This document shows positions 49,708 through 59,255 of a DNA stretch of 64,000 bases, one piece after another. The number at the start of each line of letters is the position of its first letter. Position 1 is the first letter of the stretch. The notes beneath the pieces are model-generated. The model saw only the letters and a program-made list of their open reading frames with translations. It did not search any database and was not told where the DNA came from. The stretch lies in assembly GCA_020726505.1 (NCBI GenBank), contig JAHLEZ010000001.1, positions 3,224,001-3,288,000 of the forward strand, given 5' to 3'. The translations under genes and the position numbers were made by a program. The stretch comes from Leptodontidium sp. MPI-SDFR-AT-0119. Its lineage: Eukaryota; Ascomycota; Leotiomycetes; Helotiales; Leptodontidiaceae.

Positions 49708-49856
49708 TGTGACGCAACGGGCTTTTTAATTCCTATATACGTTCTTAGAATATAAAGTAAAGATTAAAGATTAAGAGATTAAGAGAAGTTAAATAGGGGC
49801 TCGCGGCTTGAGGCCTATAAGGCACTAATCTTATGGCGATGCGTTAACTCGTTATA
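49708..49856 (-). repeat. 3' LTR (left copy) of gag-only element
   Basis: 149 bp. The outer TGTGACG is intact, and the inner end is changed from CGTCACA to CGTTATA by two transitions. Confidence 0.92.
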
Positions 49857-49924
49857 TTACTCCCCCCTCTAAAAAAAGCTCGTCTCGAGCGTCTTAAGTC
49901 TTAAAAATACCCTTTTATTATACG

Positions 49925-50800
49925 TCAGGATGCCTTAGATCGTCCGAGTCGTATTTGTAATCGTTAAAATCGTAGTCGTCGTCTAAAGTAACGATTGTCA
50001 CTTTCTTTCCGCTTGTACTAGTAGATCGAGAGTTTATAAAAGGCCGGGCTAATTCGTAGTAATCCTTTAACTAATAGTCGAAACTACTATAGCGTAAGTA
50101 AGTACTTATATCTTTATACGATTAACGTATTAGTTCGTTAAATAAGAAATAACTAAGTACGTTAATTGAATTTATACTTATATTCGAGATATCTATTAAG
50201 TCATTATATTAACTAGTCGCTAGAGGGGCATTTAATGCGATATACGGTCTAGACGAAGGATTGTAAGTCGAGTTAAGAGGACTTAGAGTATCGGAACGAG
50301 AAGACAGCTTTTATATAACTCGTAAGAACTGAGGGTATAATAAAGGCAGTTTTAACTATTACGTGAGACGATTCTTAATTGTTAAGTTAAGACTAAATCG
50401 AAAAGCAGAGATCTTACGGTCGTCGTTCTAATTATATCCTTTTATTTCGTATAATATACGTTCGAACTTAGCGATATAATTAAGTATAGACTCGGAGGCT
50501 TAGTCAATTTAATAGAGGCGGTTAATAGCTTCTTAAGTCTTATTTAAGTTATTAAGGGCTCGGGAAAGTTAGTTAAGGATCGATTAGTATAATTAAAATT
50601 ACTCTTACTCCGCGGTAATTAGCTATAATAACACTTACGACTAGACTTAAGATTCAAAACGGTCGTATACGTAATAAAACTGTACTACAGAGTCGCTAAA
50701 GGCGCCGGAGAGGCTATTTACACGTAGTTTAGCTTTAATAACTAGGAGTTATATATCGAAGTAATATACTTTGCCGTCGAACTTCGCAAGGTCGAGGAGA
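49925..50800 (-). pseudogene. Gag-like gene of the gag-only element
   Basis: The minus-strand frame reads YEIKGYNWNDDRKISAFRFG near 50395-50460, then LPLLYPQFLRVI near 50320-50350, matching the retrotransposon gag pattern ('...WSDNAKISAYKRGL...LPxxYxEFxRVV'). It continues through RYSSFDYQLKDYYELARPF near 50045-50100, where a CCHC knuckle would be expected but Tyr/Ser stand in for Cys. It ends in the acidic tail VTIVTLDDDYDFNDYKYDSD near 49945-50000. Several RIP-type stops interrupt it. It would have supplied capsid but depended on another element's pol. Confidence 0.65.
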
Positions 50801-51168
50801 ATAGGCTTTAAATAAGAGGTTCGTGCTACTTATAAAGCTTCGACTTAAATTTAAAGGTTAGCGACTTACTCAGTAAGCTACTAAAGTTACTAAATAAGAG
50901 TAGGGGTCGTTATATTATATAAAATCGAAAATATAAATAAAAGAGAAAGGAAAGGTTATAAGGTAAGCTTTATATAGTAAAGAGCTAAGGTATCGTCTCA
51001 ATCAAGCGTTTAATAGACGAGTAAAGAGTTAATAAGTGCGGTAAAGTATTAGAGGTTAAACAGAATATTATTCGGACAAATCGAAGTAAACAGAATACAA
51101 AACAGACAAATCAAGCCAGACAAACAGACAAACAAATACAGTAGTCGCAACTAGAAGACTTTATATAA

Positions 51169-51317
51169 TATAACGTAACGGGCTTTTTAATTATTATATA
51201 CGTTCTTAGAATACAAAGTAAAGATTAAAGATCAAGAGATCAAGAGAAGTTAAATAAGGGCTCGCGGCCTAAGGCCTATAAGGCACTAATCCCATGGCGA
51301 TACGTCAGCTCGTCACA
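51169..51317 (-). repeat. 5' LTR (right copy) of gag-only element
   Basis: 149 bp. The outer end CGTCACA is intact, and the inner end reads TATAACG for TGTGACG. Followed by TSD TTAAC. Confidence 0.92.
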
Positions 51318-51322
51318 TTAAC

Positions 51323-52791
51323 CGGAGTCGATTTAGACTAGTAATAAAGGGGTTTCTTATATTTGTTGATTTTTTTATTATTTGTATATTTCCTTGTAAC
51401 TTTTATTTTTGTTAATTTATTACTTGCGATTATTTTTATATTTAATTAATTTACAAAGTTAAAAATATACTCGATTTAGTTTTAAATACCCTTTAATTTG
51501 AAGTATTAACGGGCGGCTTTATAACGACACTTTAATAAGGATAAACTACCGGTTTTATTATAGGGGGCTACTCTTGTATAGTAATATAAAGAAAGTGTTA
51601 CTACGAAGAACTTATTACGAAGTTAATCCGAAATAGGGCTGAATCCCTTACTTATAGATATTTAGAAGAGGTTCCTCGTCCTCTTTCGCGCTATGGCGGC
51701 GACTTTGGCGGAGACGCTTGGTGAGAGCATTGTCCTTATTACTGTCCTCTTTATTACGCTTAGTAGCGGTAAAGGAGACGACAGTGAGGAGCCGGTTTAA
51801 AACTAGTATTGTCTCTTATAGTAAAGCGTTAATACTTGGGAGCCTTAGTATTAAAAAGAGATAAGGGGGTTAACTTATTACTTACGAGCTAGCTAAGCTA
51901 GCGATTTCCCGGCGTATAGCGCGCGTTTCTTTTAATAACGCTAACGACAACTCCTTAGTAGTCTTTAATATACTAATAGCGGCGATTAATAAGGCCGAAT
52001 TAATTAATTTAGCGGTAGTAACGATGGCTTCTTTATTTTTTGTCTTAAGGGTAGTAATTAGACGAAGGTATTTTTCGGCGACAAACTACGGAATCTGTTA
52101 TATATTAGTAACTATATATCCGGAGTACTTTTAGTGAGGATTTAAATACGATTTAAAGTAAGGAAAAGAAAATAGAAATACTTACTAAGTTATACTAGGA
52201 CTTTTTCTTTACGTAATATATATATTTCTTACTCTTGGAATTGTTAAAGGCGTATTTATAGGATAGGTTCTTTATGAGGAGACGAACGCACTGAATGTAG
52301 TATTTGCGATATGTGAGGTCGAGCGCTCTTGTAAGTATAAGTATAGGCACTGTTTTTAGTTAATATATTGTTTTCTTATTAAATTATCTCTGAAGAGTAT
52401 ATTTACTTTTGGCTTATTTATTTGATTTAATATAGTCTTCTTAGAAATGTTAGTTTTTGAGTTATATTAAGCGAATTTAAGGAGATCAGAAAGTAATATA
52501 CGTATAGTAGTTATATATGTGTTTATTAAGGAGATTTTAAACCTTTAAGGGAAGGCGACATATATATATTTATTACGTTATATAATACTAAGGGTTTTTA
52601 TTATTGTTAGTTCTTACTTAACCTCGCTATTACGTCTTACTATATTTAGACCCCTTTCGGGGCACTTTTAGGACACTGTCGGGCCGGAATTAGACACTAT
52701 TAGATACTTTGTCATTTTATTTGTTATCTCTTATGTATTACTTATTATTTACTTTTACGTGTGTTAGAAATAGTTTTTTTAAAAGAATTTT
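51323..52791. other. Unexplained 1.5-kb stretch between host copia pol and its 3' LTR
   Basis: Copia elements normally have a short 3' untranslated region, but about 1.47 kb separates the end of pol from the LTR at 52792. Part of it (51660-51800) is less AT-rich (GCGCTATGGCGGCGACTTTG) and may be another insertion. No TIR, LTR or coding motif was recognised. Confidence 0.45.
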
Positions 52792-52995
52792 TGCCGGTAT
52801 TAGTTTATAAGTCCTTATATAAGTATACTTTAGTTTAGAGAAGGGGGTGTAAGTCAAAGTTAAAAGTTAAAGCCTAGCCAGACTAGTTTCGGTGGAGATT
52901 CGGTGGGGTTTCGTAGTATATAGTCTAGGTCTCCTTATACTCTCTTAGAATATACACAGATTTTGAACTATATATTTATTACTCTGTCGCTATAC
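52792..52995 (+). repeat. Presumed 3' LTR of host copia, left part
   Basis: Aligns with 31923-32184 up to TCGCTATAC, where the young gypsy element interrupts it. It resumes at 59659. The TG start reads TTGCCGGTATTAG, so the exact first base is uncertain. Confidence 0.8.
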
Positions 52996-53156
52996 TGTAA
53001 TAGCACGGATTTCCGTAAGCGAGCAGTACCGGGATCAGGTGATAATACTCTCTATTAACGCGAATATCGAAGTGAAGAGCCCTTTCCCCGAGGGAAGGTT
53101 GCTCTCCTTATATCTTCGATATCGTCTAGGCTATTCCTAATTAGACTTAATTATAT
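52996..53156 (-). repeat. Truncated 3' LTR of gypsy B
   Basis: 161 bp matching 59256-59416 with two C/T differences, both in CpA context. The break lies at about 53156, next to pol sequence. Confidence 0.93.
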
Positions 53157-54891
53157 AAAGCGTATCGGGGACTAATAGTCGGCCTTTATATAATAAAAGT
53201 GCGTTTAGTAGCTCGTAATGGCCTTCTTTTCGGCTAGCGGCTTTTCGTAGGGGCTCAAAGGATTTTTCGGCTTTATTACTTTGTAATAACCAGTCGACTA
53301 GAAGAGGGTTTTCGCTGTTTATATCGTCTAACTCGTGTATTGATAAATCCGCTTTTACGGCCGTATGGAGTTGATCGGGTTGTAATAGCGATTTAAGACG
53401 ATATTTGGCTTTCTCGGCGTTTTGATTCTTAATATCTTCTTTTCCTCTTGTAAGAATATCGGCTTTAGCGTTATTGGTGCCTTTCTGATACATTATTATA
53501 AAGTAATAATCTGCTAAAGCTTCGGCCTAACGTGCTTGACGACTAGTAAGAGCCTTTGTAGTCATAAAGTACTCTAAAGATTTATGATTAGTATAAATCT
53601 TTATACGTTTATGAGTTCTTTTTAGGTCGGAACGCTAATTTTTTAAAGAACGTACTATTGCGAGTATTTCTTTGTCGTGTATTTCGTAATTACACTCCGC
53701 GGGGGCTATCGTCTTGGAGAAATAGGCCACGGGGGTAGTATTCGCCGTCTAGGTGTTGTTGAGATAAAATCCCTGCTATTGCACTATCGCTAGCGTCGGT
53801 TTCGATTATAGTCTCTAATTCAGGATCGTAGTGGCGTAGAATAGGAGCTTTAATAAGGCTACTTTTAATAGTATTAAAGGCTTCTTGGTATTCCTTATTA
53901 AAGTTGAAATTGACTCCTTTACGTACGAGGTTTATTAGAGGTTTAGAGAGCTTTCTGAACTTATTAATAAACCTCTGATAAAAGTTACAAAAGCCTAAAA
54001 ACAACTATATTCCTCGTACTATTATAGGGTATTTCTAGTCACGGATAACTGATATTTTGTCTTGATCGACCTTAATACCGTCGGTTATAATAATAAATCC
54101 GAGGTATTTAGTACGTGTAACCGAGAATTCGCTCTTTTTGACGTCGACTTGTAATCCGGCGTCTAATAGTCGGCGTATAACCTTTGTAACGTGTCTATAG
54201 TGCTCTTTTGGATCTTCCGAATATATGATAATATTGTCTAAATAGGCTGTATAAAAAACGTTTAAATAGTCTATTAAAACGTTATTCATATGCCTTTGGA
54301 AAGTAGCCGGGCCGTTTGTTAATTCGAAGGGTAAAACTTTACACTTATACGCTCCGTAACGCGTTCTAAATGTAGTGAGCTCTTCGCTATCGGGGTCCAT
54401 TTTAATACGGTGGAAAGCTTGGCGAATATTAAGCTTTGTAAAGACCTTTGCCTTCCCGATTCGGGCTAGCGTCTCGTCTATTAACAGAATTGGATAGCGG
54501 TCTTTTCGTGTAATATCGTTGAGCTTCCTGAAGTCGATACAAAAGTGTAAGCTACCGTCGGCCTTTTTGACGAATAATACAGGAGAAGCGTATGGAGCTT
54601 CCGAAGGTTCAATAAAACCTTTATGAAGGTTATTATTAATATACTCTTTTGTTAATAAAAGCTCTTCCCGTGACATATTATACAATGGGCTGTATTTTAA
54701 GTCATGGGGCTTGTCGAGGACGATTCGGTAGTCATAACTCCGATGCGAGGGTAACTTATTAGACTCCTCTTTGCTAAAAGCTTCCGAATAAGGTAATAAG
54801 TACTCGGGTACTTTTGCTTCGATTTCTTCCTTATCTTCGGGGGATAATTCGGCAATTATATAATCGATTTCGTATAAGCTAGTAGTAAATA

Positions 54892-55066
54892 TGTCGTTAT
54901 ACTCGGGTGGTACCACTGATTCCGGTGAAGAATCGACACACAAGAGGGGTAAAATCCTGCAGTGGTATGTGTGTGTATTCAAAAAGAAGGGGAACTCTGT
55001 ACGGGAGCCCCCCCTCATATACTCGTTAGGCGAGTATATGACTAAAACGTGACTATTAAACCAACA
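54892..55066. repeat. Left 175-bp LTR of TRIM-like element
   Basis: One mismatch to the right copy. Read on the minus strand it contains an ATG at 55016-55018 that opens a 40-codon frame running straight into gypsy B pol. Confidence 0.95.
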
Positions 55067-55399
55067 CTGGCAGTTTTTCTTTTGTCGAGAGACGTCTCCC
55101 TCGAACCAAATGCTAGCCTAATAGCTAGTAATTAATTAAATAAACAACGACGAGTCTCTAAATATAAAGAAGCCAATTCTATTCCCTACTCTCGAAAGCC
55201 TCGGTACCAGGGTTAATACAACCGGTATAGGACTCCTAACCAAGGTAGAACTTGCCGGGAGTTCGATTTAGTACCGAGGCGAAATTGTCGTCAAAGCGCA
55301 CGGAGCTTGTTAAGACCTAATTTCCGAATCGAGCAACGTGGCTTCGAAGAAAGGGGGAAAAATCGGAAAAAGGAGGTATCGAAAGGAAGCTCGACAGCT

Positions 55400-55570
55400 G
55401 GTGATTCTGAGGCGTGTAGAAGAGGTAGTTTCGAGCTGGCTCAGCGAAGAGGTCAAAGTAGGCGATTCTAAGGCGTGTAGAAGAGGGGATCGAGCTGGCT
55501 CAATAAAGAGGTCGAAGTTGGCGATTCTGAGGCGTGCAGAAGAGGTACGCAGGAGGTCGGCTGCGGTGAG
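55400..55570. repeat. ~60-bp tandem repeats inside TRIM-like element
   Basis: Units beginning GATTCTGAGGCGTG start at 55403, 55464 and 55523, each followed by CAGAAGAGG/TAGAAGAGG, GAGCTGGCTCA and AAGAGGTC.AAGT. A fourth diverged unit lies near 55735-55795. Long open frames on both strands here (for example 55338-55667 plus) arise from repeat periodicity and show no protein family resemblance. Confidence 0.85.
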
Positions 55571-55820
55571 ATCAAGGGGTGTCGTTCGAAAAGAAGTAGT
55601 CGTCCTGCCTTCCACTCGAGAAAGAATCTCGCCGGCTTCGAACTCATCGCTGCGGGGGTCGTTGTAGCGGAGAAAAAGGTGTGTATTTGAGGAAGAAGAG
55701 AGGTCCTTCGAATAGGTGCTTCGAAGGAGGGAGCTTCGACTAGCTCAGCGAAGAGGTCGAAGTTGACAATTCTGAGGCGTGCAGAAGTCGTGTGGTAGAC
55801 ACAACAATTCGATATTACGT

Positions 55821-55955
55821 GGAGAGCGAATACTGCACGTAAGAGGTCGAAAAGCCTTGAAGGTATTATCGGAATACCGGAGAGCGAATACTGCAGTATT
55901 CCGAACATATCTCCCTTAGTATATCGTACGAAGCAGTGGAGGGCGAACGCTGCAT
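55821..55955. repeat. Second repeat set inside TRIM-like element
   Basis: The 17-mer GGAGAGCGAATACTGCA occurs at 55821 and 55878 and, with two changes, at 55937, so spacing is ~58 bp. An inverted CGGAATAC/GTATTCCG pair lies within it (55870-55903). Confidence 0.85.
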
Positions 55956-56030
55956 AGCTTCGAGGATATCTCTTCGAGTTTGGCCAATAAACTTGTTAAT
56001 CAATAGCCGAGCAATTGACTGATTAATCAA

Positions 56031-56205
56031 TGTCGTTATACTCGGGTGGTACCACTGATTCCGGTGAAGAATCGACACACAAGAGGGGTAAAATCCTGCA
56101 GTGGTATGTGTGTGTATTCAAAAAGAAGGGGAACTCTGTACGGGAGCCCCCCCTCATATACTCGTTAGGCGAGCATATGACTAAAACGTGACTATTAAAC
56201 CAACA
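56031..56205. repeat. Right 175-bp LTR of TRIM-like element
   Basis: Followed by TSD AAATA at 56206-56210. It retains C at 56174 where the left copy has T. Confidence 0.95.
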
Positions 56206-57101
56206 AAATACTTCTAAATCGCCTTTCTTTTTATTTCTATTTATTAATAGATTAAAAGATTTAGACGAAATAGCGTAAATATTTACAGAAGAGCTAGTAG
56301 AAATCGCTGAATTTGGCTCTAAGGTATGCGAAGTATGACGTGAAGTAGACTGACTACTAATATAAGAGCTAGGTTTAGAGATTCCTAATAACTCTCTTTT
56401 CATAGTTGCGATATTTTGACGATAATCGGCTCGGTAGGTCTTGTTGACTTGTAATTTCGGCTGAATATTCTTCCGTTTCTTAGTAAGAGTCTTAATACTA
56501 ATTGTATTAATTGTATTTGACTCCTCATGGCGTAACATAGCTTTATCGCGTTCTAAAGCTTGTTTTTGGTGACGTCGATTAGGTCGTTTTTCAACTAGTT
56601 GATCTTTTTTGAGGGTGACCTCTTTGTAATATGGTTTAGAACTCTCCGGGAGCTCTTTAGGCTATATTAATGACTTATTAGCCACATCAGGTAATACTTT
56701 GAAGTATTCTAACTAAATACGGCCTAATATAAGGTCATGGTTTCCTAATTCTAGTAGGAAAAAAGGCATATTAATCATCCTACGCTTATTTATTATAAAA
56801 GAGAGGGATAAATAAGTCGTAATTTGATTATTCGCCTTTCTGTCGTAGCCTTTAATCGTAATAGGCTGTAGTAACTGTTGAGGTGTAATACTAAGGAAAT
56901 TTTGTAATTTCTTAGTAAAAGGCTTATTTAAGAAGGCGAAGCTATTAGCGCCTGTGTCGATTAAAGAACGTAATTAGATCGAAATTCCGTGTTTTGCGAG
57001 GCGACAAGGGTAAGTAAAGTGTAGTCCGCCTATAAGGCGAGATAAATCTAAGTTAGTTAGATTTATAATTCTGTTATATTCGCCTAAAAGAGGGACTTTA
57101 T

Positions 57102-58580
57102 TTAGGCGTCCTCTTTTAAATCGCTATCCTTTGATTGGTCGATTTCCTTTTCTTCTTGATCTAGCTCCTTTAGGTCGCTCGTTTTTAGTTCCGGGCAATT
57201 TGGAGTTATATGGCCTTTCTTATTATAGCGATAACAAGTAATATCGTCTGAATTAGGCCTAGCGTTGCTTTTCGGTTCGGTTTTCTTGTCGTAATTGACT
57301 TTTGGCGTCGTTGTATTCTTAGGAAATTGGTTCCTAGAGGCTCTAGAGGAGTTATTACCACTATTACTAGTGGAGCTGCTCTCTTTTCGCCTTTGCGTAG
57401 TTACTAGCCTCTTTTTCTCGTGTGATAGAGAGGTTGCTAGGCAAAACTCGTCGAATCCGTCAATTAAATTGACCGTAGGCTCCATTGTATTCCGTAGGCT
57501 GTCGTATAACTTAAGCCATAGGTGATCTTTGAGTCGATTTCTAGGCTTTTTGGCCTTATTGGCTAATTTCAAGAAACGAGCCTTAAAATCAGCGAAATCG
57601 TCGCTTGGAAGTATATGAAGCTCGTCGTATTCGGACTCGTACGTCGATATTTGCTTTTTGACAAAGGATTTACGTAAATCCGATATAAGCTCTGAATGGT
57701 GGTTATAGGGATCCCTACTATAAGGGTCATGCTTAATAAAGAGCGTCTCTTGAGCCATTCCGCTAGTCATAGAATATATATACGTAATCCTAGCAAATTC
57801 GTCGTCAAAATAGTCCCAATTAACTCTTAATTTAGAGACTATCTGTAGCTCCCATCGTTCAAAGGTAGGATCAATTCTGTCTGTAAGTCGGGGCGGATTA
57901 TCGATTTTTCCGGTCCTCCTACGCTCGTCGTTAGAGCTTGGAAATCGGTCCGGAGCCGCTAAAGCAGCCGTTTTGCCTATTACAGTAGAAATAGGACTAT
58001 TTGGGACGTTTGGAGCTACGTGATCGGTAAAGCGTATTCCGTTATATACTCTTAGTAACCCTTGCTGTAAGTGGCTTGTAAAGCGAGCGCTAGCGTCGGG
58101 GTCTCTAATTGGCCGATTTGGCGATATAGAGGTTAACCTAGTAATAGGCGTATTTTCCTTGTCTTGGCGTTCTTGACCTCTACTCCGTACTTGTTCCGTA
58201 ATATTCGTATTTAGCGTAGTTTCTATACTACGTCTTTCTGTAGGTCTCTTTGAATTAGAGCGGGAGCTAGTTAGCTCGTTGATTTGTTGACGTAATAGTC
58301 GATTCTCTTCCGATTGCTCTCTTATTAGGCTTCGTAGCTCTAATAACTGATCTTCTATCGTTTGATTGGCCACTTCAGGATATGCGGGTCCTTCTCCGGC
58401 GTCTGATTGGCTAGCTTCGCTAGCGTCTCTTTCGCTAGTGGCTCTTTGCTTTCCCTTATTAGGTGCCGGGGAGGAAGGAGGTTCCGTAGCTTCTCGAATA
58501 GGCGTATTTTGCGTATTTTGACTAGGGGAGTTATAGAAGTAGTTACCACGGCCTCTACCGCGATTAGATTTAGTAGACAT
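57102..58580 (-). CDS. Gypsy B gag polyprotein, intact frame (492 aa)
   Basis: Encodes the capsid/nucleocapsid of the young Ty3/gypsy element, which would package element RNA into cytoplasmic virus-like particles. The N-terminus is Arg/Gly/Asn-rich (MSTKSNRGRGRG) and low-complexity. A predicted coiled-coil-like stretch at residues ~80-105 (IEDQLLELRSLIREQSEEN) precedes the retrotransposon gag domain (~residues 230-390, PPRLTDRIDPTFERWELQIV). A zinc knuckle near residues 449-462 reads C-Y-R-Y-N-K-K-G-H-I-T-P-N-C: the second Cys of CX2CX4HX4C is Tyr (codon TAT at 57225-57227), explainable by one TGT-to-TAT change. The tail is acidic. Pol lies downstream in the -1 frame. The antisense ORFs at 57295 and 58407 are shadows. 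Confidence 0.9.
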   Translation of the reverse strand: MSTKSNRGRGRGNYFYNSPSQNTQNTPIREATEPPSSPAPNKGKQRATSERDASEASQSDAGEGPAYPEVANQTIEDQLLELRSLIREQSEENRLLRQQINELTSSRSNSKRPTERRSIETTLNTNITEQVRSRGQERQDKENTPITRLTSISPNRPIRDPDASARFTSHLQQGLLRVYNGIRFTDHVAPNVPNSPISTVIGKTAALAAPDRFPSSNDERRRTGKIDNPPRLTDRIDPTFERWELQIVSKLRVNWDYFDDEFARITYIYSMTSGMAQETLFIKHDPYSRDPYNHHSELISDLRKSFVKKQISTYESEYDELHILPSDDFADFKARFLKLANKAKKPRNRLKDHLWLKLYDSLRNTMEPTVNLIDGFDEFCLATSLSHEKKRLVTTQRRKESSSTSNSGNNSSRASRNQFPKNTTTPKVNYDKKTEPKSNARPNSDDITCYRYNKKGHITPNCPELKTSDLKELDQEEKEIDQSKDSDLKEDA

Positions 58581-59255
58581 CGTAAAGACGCTTCTTTTGC
58601 CGCAAAAATCGTTGAATTTGATGAAGGTTTGGTGGAGATATCGTTAAGTAATAAGGTAGTCTTTAGGTGGGTTGACTGTGTATTAATTTGCACTGTAATT
58701 GATCGAAATCAAGCGTTTTGATTGGTTCTCTAGAGGACCCTCTATTAAAGAATAGAGGTCGTAGACTGATAATCGTTTAGGTAGCTTATAAGCCTCTAAT
58801 TAGCTGAGAGCTCTCTGAGTAGAGCGCTTTTCGCCGTCGTAACGTAACGACGTGTCAATGAGGGATATTAGTCTCTATTCAGAGCACTAATAGCGAAGAA
58901 AGGCGCTAGTCCGAGTTAGAATAGTCCGACCGCCACAATATATACTATATTGACTAGTGCGTAATTTGCCGGGTTCCGTAGTCTAGTTAGTCGTTTAGTG
59001 ACAGTATAAGAGCCCTCAAAAGGGAACTACTTATATATAGCTAGTAAAAGCCCCGCTTATAACTAGTTATAAAGTCAGAGTTGACTCCTATATAACGCTA
59101 GACCGAGCGTAGCTTATTAAGTAACGAGTCGTAGTCGTAGTGTGAGGGCGACGACGATAGTCGAAGGTGTTTATAATAAACTAGGCCCTGACGGGTATAA
59201 ATCGTCGGGATATTATGTAGGCCGTCTCCGGCGTTGTGATTTGACTTCGATATAA
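58581..59255 (-). other. 5' leader of gypsy B
   Basis: 675 bp between the 5' LTR and the gag ATG on the minus strand. It should hold the primer-binding site (next to 59255) and packaging signals. The first bases read TTATATCGAAGTC and I could not match them to a tRNA end. No gene is seen. Confidence 0.6.

Larger units (their letters stand above)
49708..51317 (-). mobile_element. Gag-only non-autonomous LTR element, TSD TTAAC (1610 bp)
   Basis: Two 149-bp LTRs (49708-49856 and 51169-51317) start TGTGACG (TATAACG in the right copy) and end CGTCACA (CGTTATA in the left copy). The pentamer TTAAC flanks both sides (49703-49707, 51318-51322). A polypurine tract on the minus strand (AGAGGGGGGAGTAA, 49857-49870) adjoins the left LTR, so the element runs on the minus strand. 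The 1.3-kb interior has room only for a gag-like frame; no pol is present. Confidence 0.88.
54892..56205 (-). mobile_element. Miniature LTR element (TRIM-like), TSD AAATA (1314 bp)
   Basis: Two 175-bp LTRs (54892-55066 and 56031-56205), starting TGTCGTTATACTCGG and ending AAACCAACA, differ at one site (T at 55035, C at 56174). The pentamer AAATA flanks the element at 54887-54891 and 56206-56210. The 964-bp interior has no recognisable gag or pol and is built largely from ~58-61 bp repeats. It splits gypsy B pol upstream of the reverse transcriptase. Strand is tentative: a purine-rich AAAAGAAAAACTGCCAG lies next to the left LTR on the minus strand, but CTGGCAG after the left LTR could be a plus-strand primer site. 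Confidence 0.9.
53137..57095 (-). pseudogene. Gypsy B pol: protease, reverse transcriptase, RNase H, truncated before integrase
   Basis: Starts downstream of gag in the -1 frame. The aspartic protease motif LIDTGAN is at 56944-56964, with a TAA at 56974-56976 and further TAG codons towards 56640. The frame is open at 56210-56538, then split by a 1314-bp LTR element; removing the insert and one TSD brings both sides into one frame. Reverse transcriptase occupies 54035 to about 54890 (FVKKADGSLHFCIDFRKLN; catalytic block AYLDNIIIYS, with Asn for the second Asp). RNase H follows (IETDASDSAIAGILSQQ). A fifth G at 53731-53735 shifts the frame there, and two Trp codons became TAG (53635-53637, 53527-53529). 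The last frame, 53137-53493, ends just before the integrase zinc-binding domain at the deletion junction. Confidence 0.9.

Noticed and set aside
55310..55908. Several long overlapping ORFs on both strands
   Set aside because: Produced by the ~60-bp repeats of the TRIM-like element; open on both strands at once, without recognisable domains.
58355..58721. ORFs overlapping the gag start on both strands
   Set aside because: Shadows of the gypsy B gag frame.
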